The notes under the pieces were generated by a model. The model ran no database searches, had not been told where the DNA came from, and was given only the letters and a program-made list of their open reading frames with translations. Below, piece after piece: positions 1 through 11,340 of a DNA stretch of 64,000 nt (the first letter of the stretch is position 1; every line of letters starts with the position of its first letter). Source of the stretch: Hygrophila difformis (taxonomy: Eukaryota > Streptophyta > Magnoliopsida > Lamiales > Acanthaceae); assembly GCA_030278955.1 (NCBI GenBank), contig JAOANR010000003.1, positions 27,667,227 through 27,731,226 on the forward strand, in the 5' to 3' direction. The translations under genes were made by a program, and so were the position numbers.

Positions 1-1014
1 GTGATTGTGGATAGGCTAACGAAGACAACCATATTTATCCCGATGAAGGACACGTGGACTATGGAACAATTGGCCCGAGCCTACGTTGATAATGTGGTAC
101 GACGACATGGAGTACCACATGACATCATTTCCGATAGAGATAGTAGATTTGTCTCTCACTTTTGGACGGAGTTACAAAAAGCTCTCGGTACTCAAATCAA
201 AATGAGCACCGCATTCCACCCGATGACGGATGGTCAAACCGAGAGAATAGTCCAAACACTAGAAGACATGCTGAGAGCATGCGTGTTGGAATTTAAGGGA
301 AATTGGGAATCCCATTTACCCTTAATCGAATTTTCTTATAATAATAGCTACCATGCTAGCATTGACATGGCACCTTTCAAGGCGTTGTATGGACGAAGGT
401 GCCGAAGCCCGTTGAGCTGGGAAGAAAACGATAAGTCGGTGGTAGTGGGACCACAACTTATCGAAGACATGGCTCAACAAATCAAAGTGATTCAAGGAAA
501 AATGAAAGCCGTTCAAGACCGTCAGAAGAGTTACGCTGACGTGAGACGACGAGACCTAGAATTTCAAGTGGGAGATAGGGTCATGCTAAAGATATCACCC
601 ATGAAGGGGGTGATGCGCTTTGGCAAACGAGGAAAGTTGAGTCCTCGATACATAGGACCTTACGAAATTCTAGAACGAGTCGGAAATTTGGCCTACCGAC
701 TGGCTTTACCGCCACAATTAGATCGAGTTCATAATGTTTTCCATGTCTCACAACTAAAGAAGTATGTGCCGGACCCGACACATGTACTTCAACTGGAGAT
801 AATCGAACTCAATGAGGATTTGACTTATGAAGAAGTCCTAGTGCGAATTCTGGACACTAAGGAGCGAGTAACGAGGAACAAAACCGTCAAAATGATCAAG
901 GTTCTTTGGTCGAACCACGAAAGTGAGACGGCAACTTGGGAGGTAGAATCCGACATGAGAGAACGCTATCCGACACTATTCCAACCCGACACCGACACAG
1001 TTATGGGGACATAA
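1..1014 (+). CDS. gypsy polyprotein C-terminus (integrase core and chromodomain-like tail), partial
   Basis: This is the C-terminal 337 residues of a Ty3/gypsy pol polyprotein; the start is lost at the window edge and the first codon is an internal Val. The integrase core shows VDRLTKTT, SDRDSRF and a conserved DGQTER segment. It is followed by the QVGDRVMLKISP and SPRYIGPYEI motifs of the integrase C-terminal domain and a chromodomain-like tail ending in ATWEVESDMRERYP. Integrase inserts the element cDNA into the genome, and the tail may guide it to chromatin. The frame is open to a TAA at 1012-1014. The protein aligns residue for residue with the end of the polyprotein at 23,582-28,387. Confidence 0.93.
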   Translation: MIVDRLTKTTIFIPMKDTWTMEQLARAYVDNVVRRHGVPHDIISDRDSRFVSHFWTELQKALGTQIKMSTAFHPMTDGQTERIVQTLEDMLRACVLEFKGNWESHLPLIEFSYNNSYHASIDMAPFKALYGRRCRSPLSWEENDKSVVVGPQLIEDMAQQIKVIQGKMKAVQDRQKSYADVRRRDLEFQVGDRVMLKISPMKGVMRFGKRGKLSPRYIGPYEILERVGNLAYRLALPPQLDRVHNVFHVSQLKKYVPDPTHVLQLEIIELNEDLTYEEVLVRILDTKERVTRNKTVKMIKVLWSNHESETATWEVESDMRERYPTLFQPDTDTVMGT

Positions 1015-1240
1015 CTGCAATCTTAAGGGGGAGAGGATATCATACCATGTATTTTTTCGTGCATTTTTGTAAACAAACAAACAAATTCAAATTGTTTTGA
1101 ACTACGTTATGGCTTGATCCCTTCATAGGGTACGTAGGCAGCTTAGAAGTTTTAATTCTAAGTTCAGTCACAACATAACAAAACAAACAAAAGACCTTAG
1201 CACGAGAAAAGCCGAAACACAACTTCGAGGACGAAGTTGA

Positions 1241-1258
1241 TTCTTAAGGAGGGTAGAC
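1241..1258 (+). promoter_or_regulatory. polypurine tract of gypsy I
   Basis: The run TTCTTAAGGAGGGTAGAC lies directly before the LTR start TGTAATACC and is the expected plus-strand primer. A second run of the same form (TTAAGGGGGAGAGG followed by ATATCATACC) lies about 220 bp upstream at 1022-1047. Confidence 0.75.
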
Positions 1259-3564
1259 TGTAATACCCGAGAATTTTGCAACATAAAACAAATAATTAAA
1301 TAAATAAACAATAAATAAAATAAATACAATAAATAAATAAATTCAGCAAATAAATAAATAAAGATAAGGAAATGAGAAATGAGATTTAACTTAAAAAGGA
1401 ATTAAAGGAATTTAATTAAATAAAAATAATTAAATAAAGATAAATAAATTGTACACCAAAACCCGACACCAATGAACTCGAGAACTCAGTTGAACACCTT
1501 TCGGCTCAAGACTCCCCAAGGCCGACCTTGGACGTCCCTAGGTCATGTTTACCTATAAATAAGACCTCTTGGAAGCCCCGAACACTTTTCCAAAACCCTA
1601 CGATACTCTCTATACACAAAACCCTAGATCCGGAAGTCATCGGAGGCACCAAAACCGAGCGAGGACTACCGTGGACGAATTCGAGACATCTCCAACGTCG
1701 TGGTAAGTCAGATCCGTTCATCCATCTCGTTGTTAACTCAAAAATGAAGCCCTAATTCTCTTCTTTTTCCTTCTACACCCCGAAGCGGATCTAGAACGAA
1801 TAACCCGACGAACGGAGAGGATAAACGGTTGACTGGAAGCCACGCCTCCGAAATCGACGAACCCGGACGACTACGAATCAGTAAGTTGACACTTACATGT
1901 TTTTGGGAGTAATTAAAACACGTAAAACTAAAAGCTTAATCGAAACTTTCGTAAATCTGTTAACATACGATTTCTACCGGCGCAGCGAATTTGTCTAATT
2001 TTTCCGAACCTTTAAAATTCTTCAAACGGAAAAACTTAAAATACGAAAAACGTTCCTAAGGCTTAGATCTATCTCCTGTAAAATTTTCAGAATTTTGCAT
2101 GATGATTTAGTATATGAAATCCACCCGAAACCGAACTGCTTGAAATTGGATCTTGAATTTCTTGACAGAACTTAGGTCAGAACTTGATGACGTTTTTGAC
2201 TAGGGTTCTAGGCCGATTTAGATCTTTAGCCGAACATAAAAGTTGTAGACAAATGTCTTAAGAAGGTCTCTGTAAAATGTCGTTAAGTTTGGAGTTGATT
2301 TTCTATGGTAGATCTTGAAAATCTTGAACTGCTGTACACGAAATTCGGACAGATTAATGATATGACGAAAATCGATGTTTTTGACCTGTTTCGGTATCTC
2401 GGATTGAAAAAAGTAAAACACAAAAGTTGTTCATCTCAATGTTTCCGAGTCAGTGATAAATTTTCATAATTTTTGGACTTAAATCTGATTTTATATTAAT
2501 TTTAGAGTAAACTATGGTCGACCGAGTCAAATCTTGAAATCTTGTCGAAACGGTGAAACTAGCCTTTAAGGTTTAAACGAGTAGAAGACTCTTTGAAATA
2601 AATACATGAAATCTGGAATTTAGGAAATCCCCTTTACAAACTTGATCTTTTAAAATTAGGGGGTGGGTGCTCTGCAGGGTGCCCTCCTAACGATTCACTT
2701 GGTGCCTTTACGGACGATGGTGACCCGCGCGAAATTTTGAGATATATTGGCAAAACGGCATGAGATACATGGCCTACACTCTCGTGAATATCCACATGGG
2801 TTTCCCGAGGCTCCGGAGTGGTACTGGGTATGGCAGATACGGCTGCGGCCGCCGGTTTCCGGCTAAACTTGTTGATATCGCGATGCAATCGTGAAATAAT
2901 TGAAATACTAAATCTTGGGTGTAATGGAGATAGTTAAATGTTTAATTATTGTCCTTTTAAATTATTAAATGCTTTATTTGAATTAATTATGGCTTTTATT
3001 TAAATTATGCTAAATGTACTATTGGTTAGTGCCATGATTTAATTATGCGAATTAGTTATATTATTAAATTGAATTATTTATGATTACTATCATGCTTTTA
3101 TGTAATTATTAAGTTAATGGCTTTTAAACCCTACGATCATGCATGTGTTAACTTACTCAGCAAGTTGTGCTGACCAAACCATTTATTTTCCGTTTTCCCT
3201 TACAGAGTATGTGGAACAGGCATGAGCACGTTCATGCATGGGGGGACTTATATTTTGCGAAACTTTATTATTAAATTCTTGCACAAGACTATAGAATAAA
3301 CGGGTCTGTTTAACCCGTGTTTTGACCATGTCGGTCTTATTTACATTTCCGCTGCAATATTATACTTAAATATTATTTCCGCTGCATTATGATATTATTA
3401 TATTCGAGACTATATTGTATGGGCTGTTTGCAAATGTTTTAAATATTTTTAATTCCTGAAATACCTAGCCTTGCATCTCTTTAGTAAGCCGGAGAAACCG
3501 TGTCTTACTAGGGAGGTGTGGCGGTGACATCCCGACCTAGGTGACCAAAAACCGGGGTGTTACA
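1259..3564 (+). repeat. 3' LTR of gypsy I (2,306 bp)
   Basis: It begins TGTAATACCC and ends GGGGTGTTACA, giving imperfect terminal inverted repeats of the TG...CA type. The start is set by the polypurine tract and the end by resumption of copia gag sequence. A TATA-like box, TATAAATA, lies at 1554-1561, about 295 bp into the LTR, and would mark the U3/R promoter. Short ORFs inside it (for example around 1,500-1,750 on both strands) have no recognisable product. Confidence 0.92.
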
Positions 3565-4007
3565 GTTAGATCACGAATACGACCAATATATTGACCAACA
3601 GTTTCATTATCGTCCATAGTAATCTTATGAATTGAGCATCAAGTGTAATGATTCTTGATTTCTTTACCGGAGCCATACCCTCGTAGGTATTGGCTAAAGT
3701 AGTCCAAACGTCGTATGCAATCTTGCATCCAGCGATAAGTCTGTATTGATCCTTTGTAAGAGCATTGTGAATAGCATTCAATGCTTTGGAGTTCTTTGAT
3801 GCAGCAAGTTTCTTTGTTGCAGTCTATTCACTCCTTGGTTTGACAGTTTTCTTTTTCTTCCACTGGAGGATGGTATTGAGTTTCTACTGCATCCCAAGCT
3901 CCTTCATCTAGAGCGATGAGAAATGCTTCCATTTGATCTTTCCAATAGGCATAGTTTGATCCATCGAGCAATGGGGGTCTGGTTACTGAACCACCTTGGC
4001 TATCCAT
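3565..4007 (-). pseudogene. copia gag N-terminus, second tandem copy, truncated
   Basis: This is the N-terminal part of a copia capsid gene, read from an ATG at 4007 and cut at 3564 by the gypsy LTR. It matches the gag start at 13,132 base for base over most of its length (segments such as KALNAIHNALTKD and YRLIAGCKIAYDVW). Small indels have put the reading frame out near 3,620 and 3,840. It lies outside the left LTR of the copia element, where host DNA would be expected, so it belongs to a second copy of the same family. Confidence 0.88.
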
Positions 4008-4056
4008 ACTTTTATGACTGGATCTCGCTTGCAGAGCGTGTGGCTCTGATAACAGT

Positions 4057-4974
4057 TGTTAGGTCCGTTTGCATGGATAACCAATAAATTGGTCCTGAAA
4101 ACTAGTTCAAACACCTTTCGTGGACACGTTAAACAGTTTTAAGATATTATGCAGCAGAAAATAAATAAACTGTAAAAGTAATGAACTCAAGGTTTGTTGA
4201 CCCAGTTTGGCACAAGCCTACATCTGGGGGATACCAATCCAGGAGGTTCACTAATTGTTTCAACTTGATCCTCGATCTAAACAATAGTGATTTAACTCGC
4301 CCAACTCCAATCTCCAAGCGGTTGAATTGTAGAACCAAAACACTCCCTTGTTTTGGTGAAGATCTCCCCGACCTTGCTCCAATTCCTTGAAGGCTCCCCC
4401 TTCAGGTTACCCTTGGTCGAAACCTGTTGGCGACCCTCCTTCTAGAATATTTTGTTTAAGCTCTTGAGTTTGACGACTCCTCGAAAGCATTGATTGAATC
4501 CGTCGACTTCAATCAAGAAGACTGTGGCACACTCTCGATCAACTCATCCGAGGAAGTGTTGATCGTATGTCATCCTTCGAAATGAAGAATTCTCGAACAC
4601 GGAAGGAAGTTATCTCTCTCTTGCTTAATTGCTTCGATGGCTCAAGGGAGAGGAATGAATCATATATGTCGTGAGCACAACGTCCCTTGGCCGGCGTATT
4701 TCAAGAGAGACTTCAGCCTCCATTCTAAGGTAAGATATTCTTGCCATACTTCTTCCTTCCTTAGAATGGTGTTGCCCGAAATAGAAGATCTTAGTTTCCT
4801 TTTCTCCTTGAGCACAATCCGGGCTTGAAATCAGCTGACCCTTGGAGTTGATCTTCGTGCAGATTCGTCAGCTACTCTTCCTTTAAATAGTTTGTCGAAT
4901 ACTGATGGGGTTGGTCCAACAAAGTAGTCCAGACATCGGTTGTGAACACATGTGCTCAAAACTGGTTCCCAACA
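4057..4974 (-). repeat. copia left LTR (918 bp), shared between tandem copies
   Basis: On the minus strand the LTR begins TGTTGGGAAC and ends GACCTAACA. A polypurine run (AAAGGGGGAGAT on the minus strand, 4975-4990) precedes it, so it serves as 3' LTR of the element to its right. On its other side it is followed by a decayed primer-binding site (GCTCTGATAACAG on the plus strand) and gag, so it is also the 5' LTR of the next copy. It has the same length as the right LTR and differs from it by roughly 30 substitutions, counted by eye. Confidence 0.92.
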
Positions 4975-5422
4975 ATCTCCCCCTTTTTGGCAGAATGTGG
5001 GCCAGTATATGAGTTGATCAAACCGATATCCAAACATTTACACAAGAACATAAAAGGAGAAATATTTCCCATTTCACCCAATCACCAATTACATTAAATC
5101 CCATGTCTAGACAAACTATTCTAATGCTGTGTACAAGTAACCTATCCATTTAATCTAGGAGCATTCACAGCAAACAACACATGGCAATAAAATGCAGCAT
5201 CAATAATCACAGTCATATTATTACAGGCCATAGTGCAAAATCAGAAATAGTTCATAAAAAGTAGTCCAAACAAAAGAAGAAAAATGAAAGTTACCCTTCA
5301 CCAGCAGAACTTTTTCAGCAGACTCCCCCTCCTTGATTGTAGTCCTTGCTAGAGGAACCGATCAACGGTTGTATCAACTCCACTCCCCCTCTGGCGCACA
5401 TTTTGCCCAAAAAGGGCATGCA

Positions 5423-7658
5423 TCATTCAGATCCTTCAGAGGAATCTGCATCCGATTCCTCAGATTCCTCCACTGGATTGGTATCCATGTCCTGTTCATC
5501 ATCTGACCAGACATCAGGAAGCTGTCTAAACAACTTTTCAGCAGCTTGAACACGAGTGTGCACTTGAGCTTCCAAGACTTTAAGATGGTTGATATGGTCA
5601 GTGAGTTCATCACGCAGCATAGTAAAGGCATCTTTCGCAGGGATCCTTCCTCCTCGTCCAGGCAAGTAGGGCTTCTTTTTCACCAGAGCAGTAGATAGCT
5701 TGAAGTCAGCTATGTCATCAGGACGATCATGCTTGTCTCCAAGAATATGGAGATGCTTCAGGTACTCAGAGATGAGGCCAGGATAGGGAAGTGTGGTGTT
5801 GTACTTCCTCTTGATCTTGCCCGCAAAACCCAGCATTTGTTCGAGCACAAGTGCTCCATAGTTGATCTCATATTTCTGATCTATGGCAAACAACAATTTA
5901 CACATGCTTTTGGACACAAAAAATGGTTAGCAGTGGGCATGATATTATGTGCCCAAAGTTTGTACAGGAGTGAAAACCTTTGTGTCAGAACACCTGCACT
6001 TAACCCCTTGCCCTGAAATCTTTTACCTTCCACGCCAGTTAGTGTCTCAGCAATAGTGTTCATAGGAAACTTTGCACCACGGGAGTAAACAGATTTCTGA
6101 GAAGTTCGAGGTACCTGGAGGAATCGGTTCAAGGCCTTGGCTTTGAGTTCGAACAGCTCTCCATGTGCATAGCTGAGTTCAAACCAGGGACTTTTGGTGT
6201 TGAGGACTTCAGAGCTCAGGTTTGCATAAAAATGCCTAACTAGCGGTCTTTTATACTGTTTGATCTCCATTCCCCAGAATAGTAGAGACCTCTCCTCCAA
6301 GTATTTGTGCCATCCCATCTCCTCATATCTTGCAGCAGCAAATTGAATCTCGGGGTGCACCTTCATCTTCTCCAGGATAGTAGTGAAATAGTGCTCGGAC
6401 ACTTCATAGTAGAAGGCAGTGGACACTTCATAGTAGAAGGCAGTGGGTTCTCGTGTTTCAGTTTGGAGTTCCTCCTCTTCTATTTGATCTGACTCTTCGA
6501 CTTCTCCAGATTCCTCATCGGATTCTTCTTCTTCATTCTCTTGGTCGGATCCATCTTCATCACTTTGGGTATCCTGTGAACCCAATTCCTCGGACTTGTC
6601 TTCAGTGGGATTCTCCCCCTCAGTGGGTTCAGGGGCATCGTCTTGAGGGTGTTCAGTGTCACCTTCCGATTCTTTGTTCTGGTTGTCCTCAGAGCTTGAG
6701 GATTCCTCGGCCTCTTCTTCTTCTTCATGTTCAATTTCAGTATGAACAGGTTCTTTAGCTGGAGCAATTTGTTCAGGTTCTTTCCTCAGGGCATGCTTCC
6801 TCTTCTGACTGGCGGTCCAGGCAATCTCTTCGATAATTTCATTAGCAGCATCATTCCTTTCATCATCGCTGATGTCGATCATGGATTCATCTCCGGAGCT
6901 TTCATCATCTGACTCTTGCATGTAGTCAGATCAAGTTCCTCTTCGTCGAGTGGTTCCGTCACAGGTTCAGACTCCTTGGCCGGACTGGTCTGAGTTCCAG
7001 AAGTAGTGATTTGAAGAGGTTCAGTTGGGTTTTCCTCGATTATGGTGGTAGGAACAGGATCACTCACGGCACTTGGTTCCACCACGGTCTTCTTCGCAGG
7101 AGTTTTCTTCTTGGTCTTTTCAGTGGACACCTTTGGTGCATCTTTCGGTGCAGGGTCATCAACTTTAGTGGCCACGACTCCTTCAGTGTCTTTGCCGGAG
7201 CCCATTGCAGGGAGGTCGGCTAGAATAGCTTCAATGGGTTGCAGTGCTTTGGCAATGTCTGCCTCAACTCGTTCGCTGATGGACGCATTCTTCCTTGCCA
7301 CGGCTTTCTCCCGTGGTTTGGAGGAGGAGATACTTTTTCCTTTCGCCTTCTGGGGTTCGACTTCCTTCTTCTTCATAACTATAGCTCCAGCAACCTCTGC
7401 CCTAATATCCAGGGGATCCTGAACTACAACGGTGGTGGCACCTTTCTTTCCGGCAGTGGAAGGAGATGAGGACTGGAATGGAACGGCAACAAGAGAAGGT
7501 GTTTCAGAGATAGTTTGTTCCATGATTGCCTTCTGAACTGCTTTGGCACGTCCCTTTGCGCTGGACTCCTCAGGGGATATTACCTTCGTGCTTCCTGTTG
7601 TTGAAGTGCGAGTAGGGTCTTCCGATTTGGAACTTTGGGTTCCTCGAGTCTTCACCAT
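5423..7658 (-). pseudogene. extra 3' ORF of the copia element (env-like position)
   Basis: Three overlapping reading frames (7658-6879, 6921-5881, 5917-5423) form one gene of about 740 residues broken by two frameshifts near 6,900 and 5,900. The N-terminal third is rich in Lys, Ser and Thr (starts MVKTRGTQSS). A highly acidic Glu/Asp/Ser block follows, then a globular part with FYANLSSEVLN and ALNRFLQVPR, and an acidic tail. The globular part resembles the 'putative plant transposon protein' domain (Pfam Transposase_32), recalled from memory and not searched. The position after RNase H corresponds to the env-like gene of Sireviruses, but no signal peptide or membrane span is visible. A 24-bp tandem duplication at about 6,390-6,440 repeats AFYYEVST. 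Confidence 0.75.
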
Positions 7659-7742
7659 TGTTTCCTGAAAGTTAAATCTTTTGCCAAGAGCAAGTGAATA
7701 ATCACAGATTCTTTAAAGGAATATATGAGGAATGTAGTGGAG

Positions 7743-7768
7743 GGAGAGAGAGAGAGAGAGAGAGAGAT
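7743..7768. repeat. (GA)n microsatellite
   Basis: A run of GA dinucleotides lies in the spacer between the copia extra ORF and pol. It is ordinary simple sequence. Confidence 0.85.
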
Positions 7769-8119
7769 CGGCGGAAACAAGAAACACAATCCTTTTCAGA
7801 TATGGAGATGGTTTAGAGAATAACTTCCCTAAATTCAAATTTGGAAGGAGGATCAAGACTTCCCATAACTGCAATGATCACGATTTTGAATGGTGGCGTG
7901 CGTATAACCGTTCCCGCCTCTTCCTTTGACACGTCCGAGTGTCACATCAAGAATTTTGAATTTTGAACTTGTGTGGGAAGAATTCCTAGTTTAATGATCA
8001 TGTAATCTTTTCTTAACAAAAAATTAGTATCACATAGAATATTTAAGGTAATAAAATATATGAAAATTAGAAATATGGGATTTGCACATATAAAATTTAT
8101 TCCAATATTTGCAGGATTA

Positions 8120-11100
8120 TTAGGAGATCGTGCATAATCCGAGATCTCTCCTTAATTTTTCGAATCTTTCTCGATCTAGTGCCTTAGTGAAAATGTTTGC
8201 ATGCTGCTCAGTAGTTCCGACATGTTGGATGGACACAATTCCTTCTTCAACAAGGTCTCTAATGAAATGGTGTCGGAGCTCAATATGCTTGGTTCTCCCA
8301 TGTTGGACTGGGTTCTTTGAGATGTTGATTGCACTCATGTTGTCACATAATATAGTGAGGACTTGTTGATCGATTCCATAGTCCAGCATCATTTGCTTCA
8401 TCCACAACAATTGTGCACAACAACGTCCAGCTGCAATGTATTCAGCTTCGGCAGTAGAGAGTGAGATGGAGCTTTGTTTCTTGCTATACCAACTAACTAG
8501 GTTGGTTCCAATGTAGAAGCAACCTCCGGCTGTGCTCTTTCTGTCGTCTGCGTCACCTGCCCAATCTGCATCACTATAGCCAAGTAGAGAGAGATTAGAT
8601 TCTTTAGAATACCATATACCAAGATCACTTGTCCCTGAAACATATTTGATCACTCTTTTGGCTGCCTTCAGGTGGGATTCCTTGGGATCAGCTTGGTAGC
8701 GAGCACATACACCAACTGCATAGCTTATGTCGGGTCGACTTGCGGCTAAGTATAGTAAGCTTCCAATGATGCTTCGATAGAGTTTCTGATCCACACTTTG
8801 ACCACTGAGATCTTTGCTCAATTTTTCATTAGTCCCTATAGGAGTTCGGACAGGTTTGCTGGACTCCATGCCAAACTTTTTGACAATGTTCCGAGCATAA
8901 TTGGTTTGGCTAAGAAATATGTCATCTTTCTTTTGTGCTACCTGCAAACCAAGAAAATAAGTCAGTTCCCCAACCATGCTCATTTCAAATTCCTTACCCA
9001 GTATTTCGATGAAGTGGTCTTTGAGCACATGGTGTGTTGATCCAAAGACAATGTCATCTACATAGACTTCAGCAATGAGAATTCCTTTGCTTTCTTTTTT
9101 GATGAACATGGTTTTGTCAAGGCTTCCTCTTTCAAATCCATGTTCAAGCAGGTACTTGGAGAGTCTCTCGTACCAAGCTCTAGGAGCTTGTTTCAAGCCG
9201 TATAGTGCCTTGTTGAGCTTGTAGACATGCTGTGGATGATGAGGGTCCTCGAATCCTTTTGGTTGTTCCACGTACACTTCTTCATTGAGCCACCCATTTA
9301 GAAAAGCACTCTTGACATCCATTTGATAGAGCTTGAACCTTAATGAGCAAGCAATGGATAATAGGAGTCGAACTGCTTCAAGTCAGTCTACGGGGGCAAA
9401 CTTCTCACTGAAGTCCACTCCTTCAACTTGAGTGTAGCCTTGAGCAACTAGACGTGCCTTGTTTCTTGTGATGTTTCCTTTTTCATCACTTTCGTTGCGA
9501 AAGATCCTCTTGGTGTCGATAATATTCTTGTCTTTGGGTCTTTCAACAAGAGTCCATAATTCATTTCTTTTGAACTGAAGTAGTTCATCCTGCATGGCGT
9601 TTATCCAGTGTTCATCCTGGAGAGCCTCTTCCACTTTGGATAGTTCGATCTTGGATGTATAGCAGTGCAAGCCAAGTAGTTCTTTGAAGTCAATCTTCTT
9701 CCCCCGAGTTTTCCTCTTTTCATTGACATCACCTATTATATCTTCAGGGTCATGATGTTTTTGAATGCGTCCGTTGAGGTCTTTCTGGGATTCAGAGTCA
9801 AGAGACAAGGTGTCCAGACTAAGAGTTTGGACTGCTTCCGTGGACTCTGCACCAGTTATGATTTTTTCAGCATTGATCTGTCCTGAATTCTGACTGCTAG
9901 GTAATGTTGATGGAATTTCATCGTCATTTAGATGAGCAGGATCTTTGCATGAGACATCTTCTATGGCAACGTTTGTGGACTCAAGAACTTTCCTGGTCTT
10001 TGGAATATATATCCTGTATGCTCTGCTCGTGATAGAGTATCCCACGAATACTCCTTCAAGACTCTTTTCTTGAAATTTTCCCATATGTTCTCTGTCATTT
10101 AAGACAAAACATTTGCTACCAAAGATATGATGGTAGGTGATAGAGGTCTTTTTACCGTTCCATATCTCATATGGAGTCATGAGAGAGTTAGGTCTCAAGT
10201 AGACCCGATTTATGGTATAGCATGCAGTGTTGATAGCCTCAGCCCATAAGAACTCAGCTACATTTTTGGCATTAAGCATGACCCTTGACATTTCTTGCAG
10301 TGTGCGATTTTTCCTTTCAACTACTCCATTTTGTTGAGCAGTTTTTGGTGCCGAGAATTCATGCTTGATTCCATGAACCGAGCAATATTCTTCAAAGGAT
10401 TGGTTTTCAAATTCTTGTCCATGATCAATTCGAATCCTTTTCACTTTGGTATCTTTCTCAGTCGTGAGGCGGTTGCATAATTTTTCAAAGGCTTTGAAAG
10501 CGTCACCTTTTTCCCTGAGAAAGTCCACCCAAATATATCTAGAATAATCGTCAATGCATACAAAATATATCTTTTACCTCCCAAGCTTTCAACCTCAGTA
10601 GGACCAATAAGATCCATGTGCAGTAGGTCAAGACATTTCGTTGATCCGAGGTGTTCAGACAGCTTGTGTGAACTCCGATGCTGTTTGTTTTTGGCACATT
10701 CGTCACAGAACTCCACGTTGGAATTTTTGAAGTGATGAAGACCTTTGACTGCTTCGGTTCTACTGAGTCTGATCAGATCTTTGAATTTGAGATGCCCAAG
10801 CTTTTCATGCCATAGCATGATGTGGTTTTTACCTGCAACTGAGCCAAAATTGCATGTTTGAACAAGATGATAACAATTATTTTTAGAGCGCAAACCTCTC
10901 ATGATGCATTCTTGATTTTGGTTGAACACTTGACAATCTTTCTTGGTGAACTGCACCACAAGATCCTCATCACACAATTGACTGATGCTGATCAAGTTTG
11001 TTTGAAGTCCATCAACAAAGAACACTGGAGATAGTTCTCGTGAGCCGTTGTTCTCAATGGTTCCTTGTCCAACCAGGGGAGCCTTTTTACCATCTCCAAA

Positions 11101-11235
11101 TACAACAAATCCTCCATCAATTTCCTTGTAATGTTTGAGCAGGTTCCTTTCACCGGTCATGTGTTTGGAGCATCCACTATCAAAGTACCATACTGTGTCC
11201 TTAGATTTCTTCTTATGCGATAAGAAGGGCAACAT
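8120..11235 (-). pseudogene. copia pol: protease, integrase, reverse transcriptase, RNase H (broken)
   Basis: Reading from 11,235, the order is an aspartic protease (WYFDSGCSKHM), the GAG-pre-integrase zinc region (HEKLGHLKF, CDECAKNKQH) and the integrase core (HMDLIG, then IRIDHGQEF and NGVVERKNR). Reverse transcriptase follows (KARLVAQGYTQVEG, LNKALYGLKQAPR, YVDDIVFGS), then RNase H (SDADWAGD, STAEAEYIA). A frameshift near 10,540 breaks integrase. An in-frame TGA at 9383-9385 stands where relatives carry Arg (PVARLEA), which fits a CGA-to-TGA transition. The last 400 residues (8120-9322) remain open. Integrase before RT defines copia. The product would have been a polyprotein in cytoplasmic virus-like particles. 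Confidence 0.93.
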
Positions 11236-11340
11236 GGCATCTGTTTTGAACTCTAGGAACCCATTCGCATTTGATGGAGATCAGCTTCATCTTGATTTTA
11301 TCATTTGGCCAGATGATAGGTCTTCCTGCTTGAAGGTCTC

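Larger units (their letters stand above)
1..3564 (+). mobile_element. Ty3/gypsy chromovirus-like retrotransposon I, 3' part
   Basis: The window opens inside the pol gene of a gypsy element and holds its integrase end, 3' untranslated region, polypurine tract and complete 3' LTR. The LTR ends exactly where a copia gag sequence resumes. The intact gag at 12,681 shows the same bases without interruption, so this element inserted into a copia gag. The bases after the LTR (GTTAG, 3565-3569) should be the target duplication, but the other copy is off the left edge. The integrase protein closely resembles that of the complete gypsy element at 21,388-31,335. The LTRs share only the terminal motif, so the two belong to related but different families. 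Confidence 0.95.

Noticed and set aside
6307..6912. Plus-strand ORFs opposite the copia extra gene
   Set aside because: They are antisense shadows of the acidic-repeat coding region.
5423..7658. Calling the extra copia ORF a true envelope gene
   Set aside because: No signal peptide, membrane span or glycoprotein-like cysteine pattern is visible; only its position is env-like.
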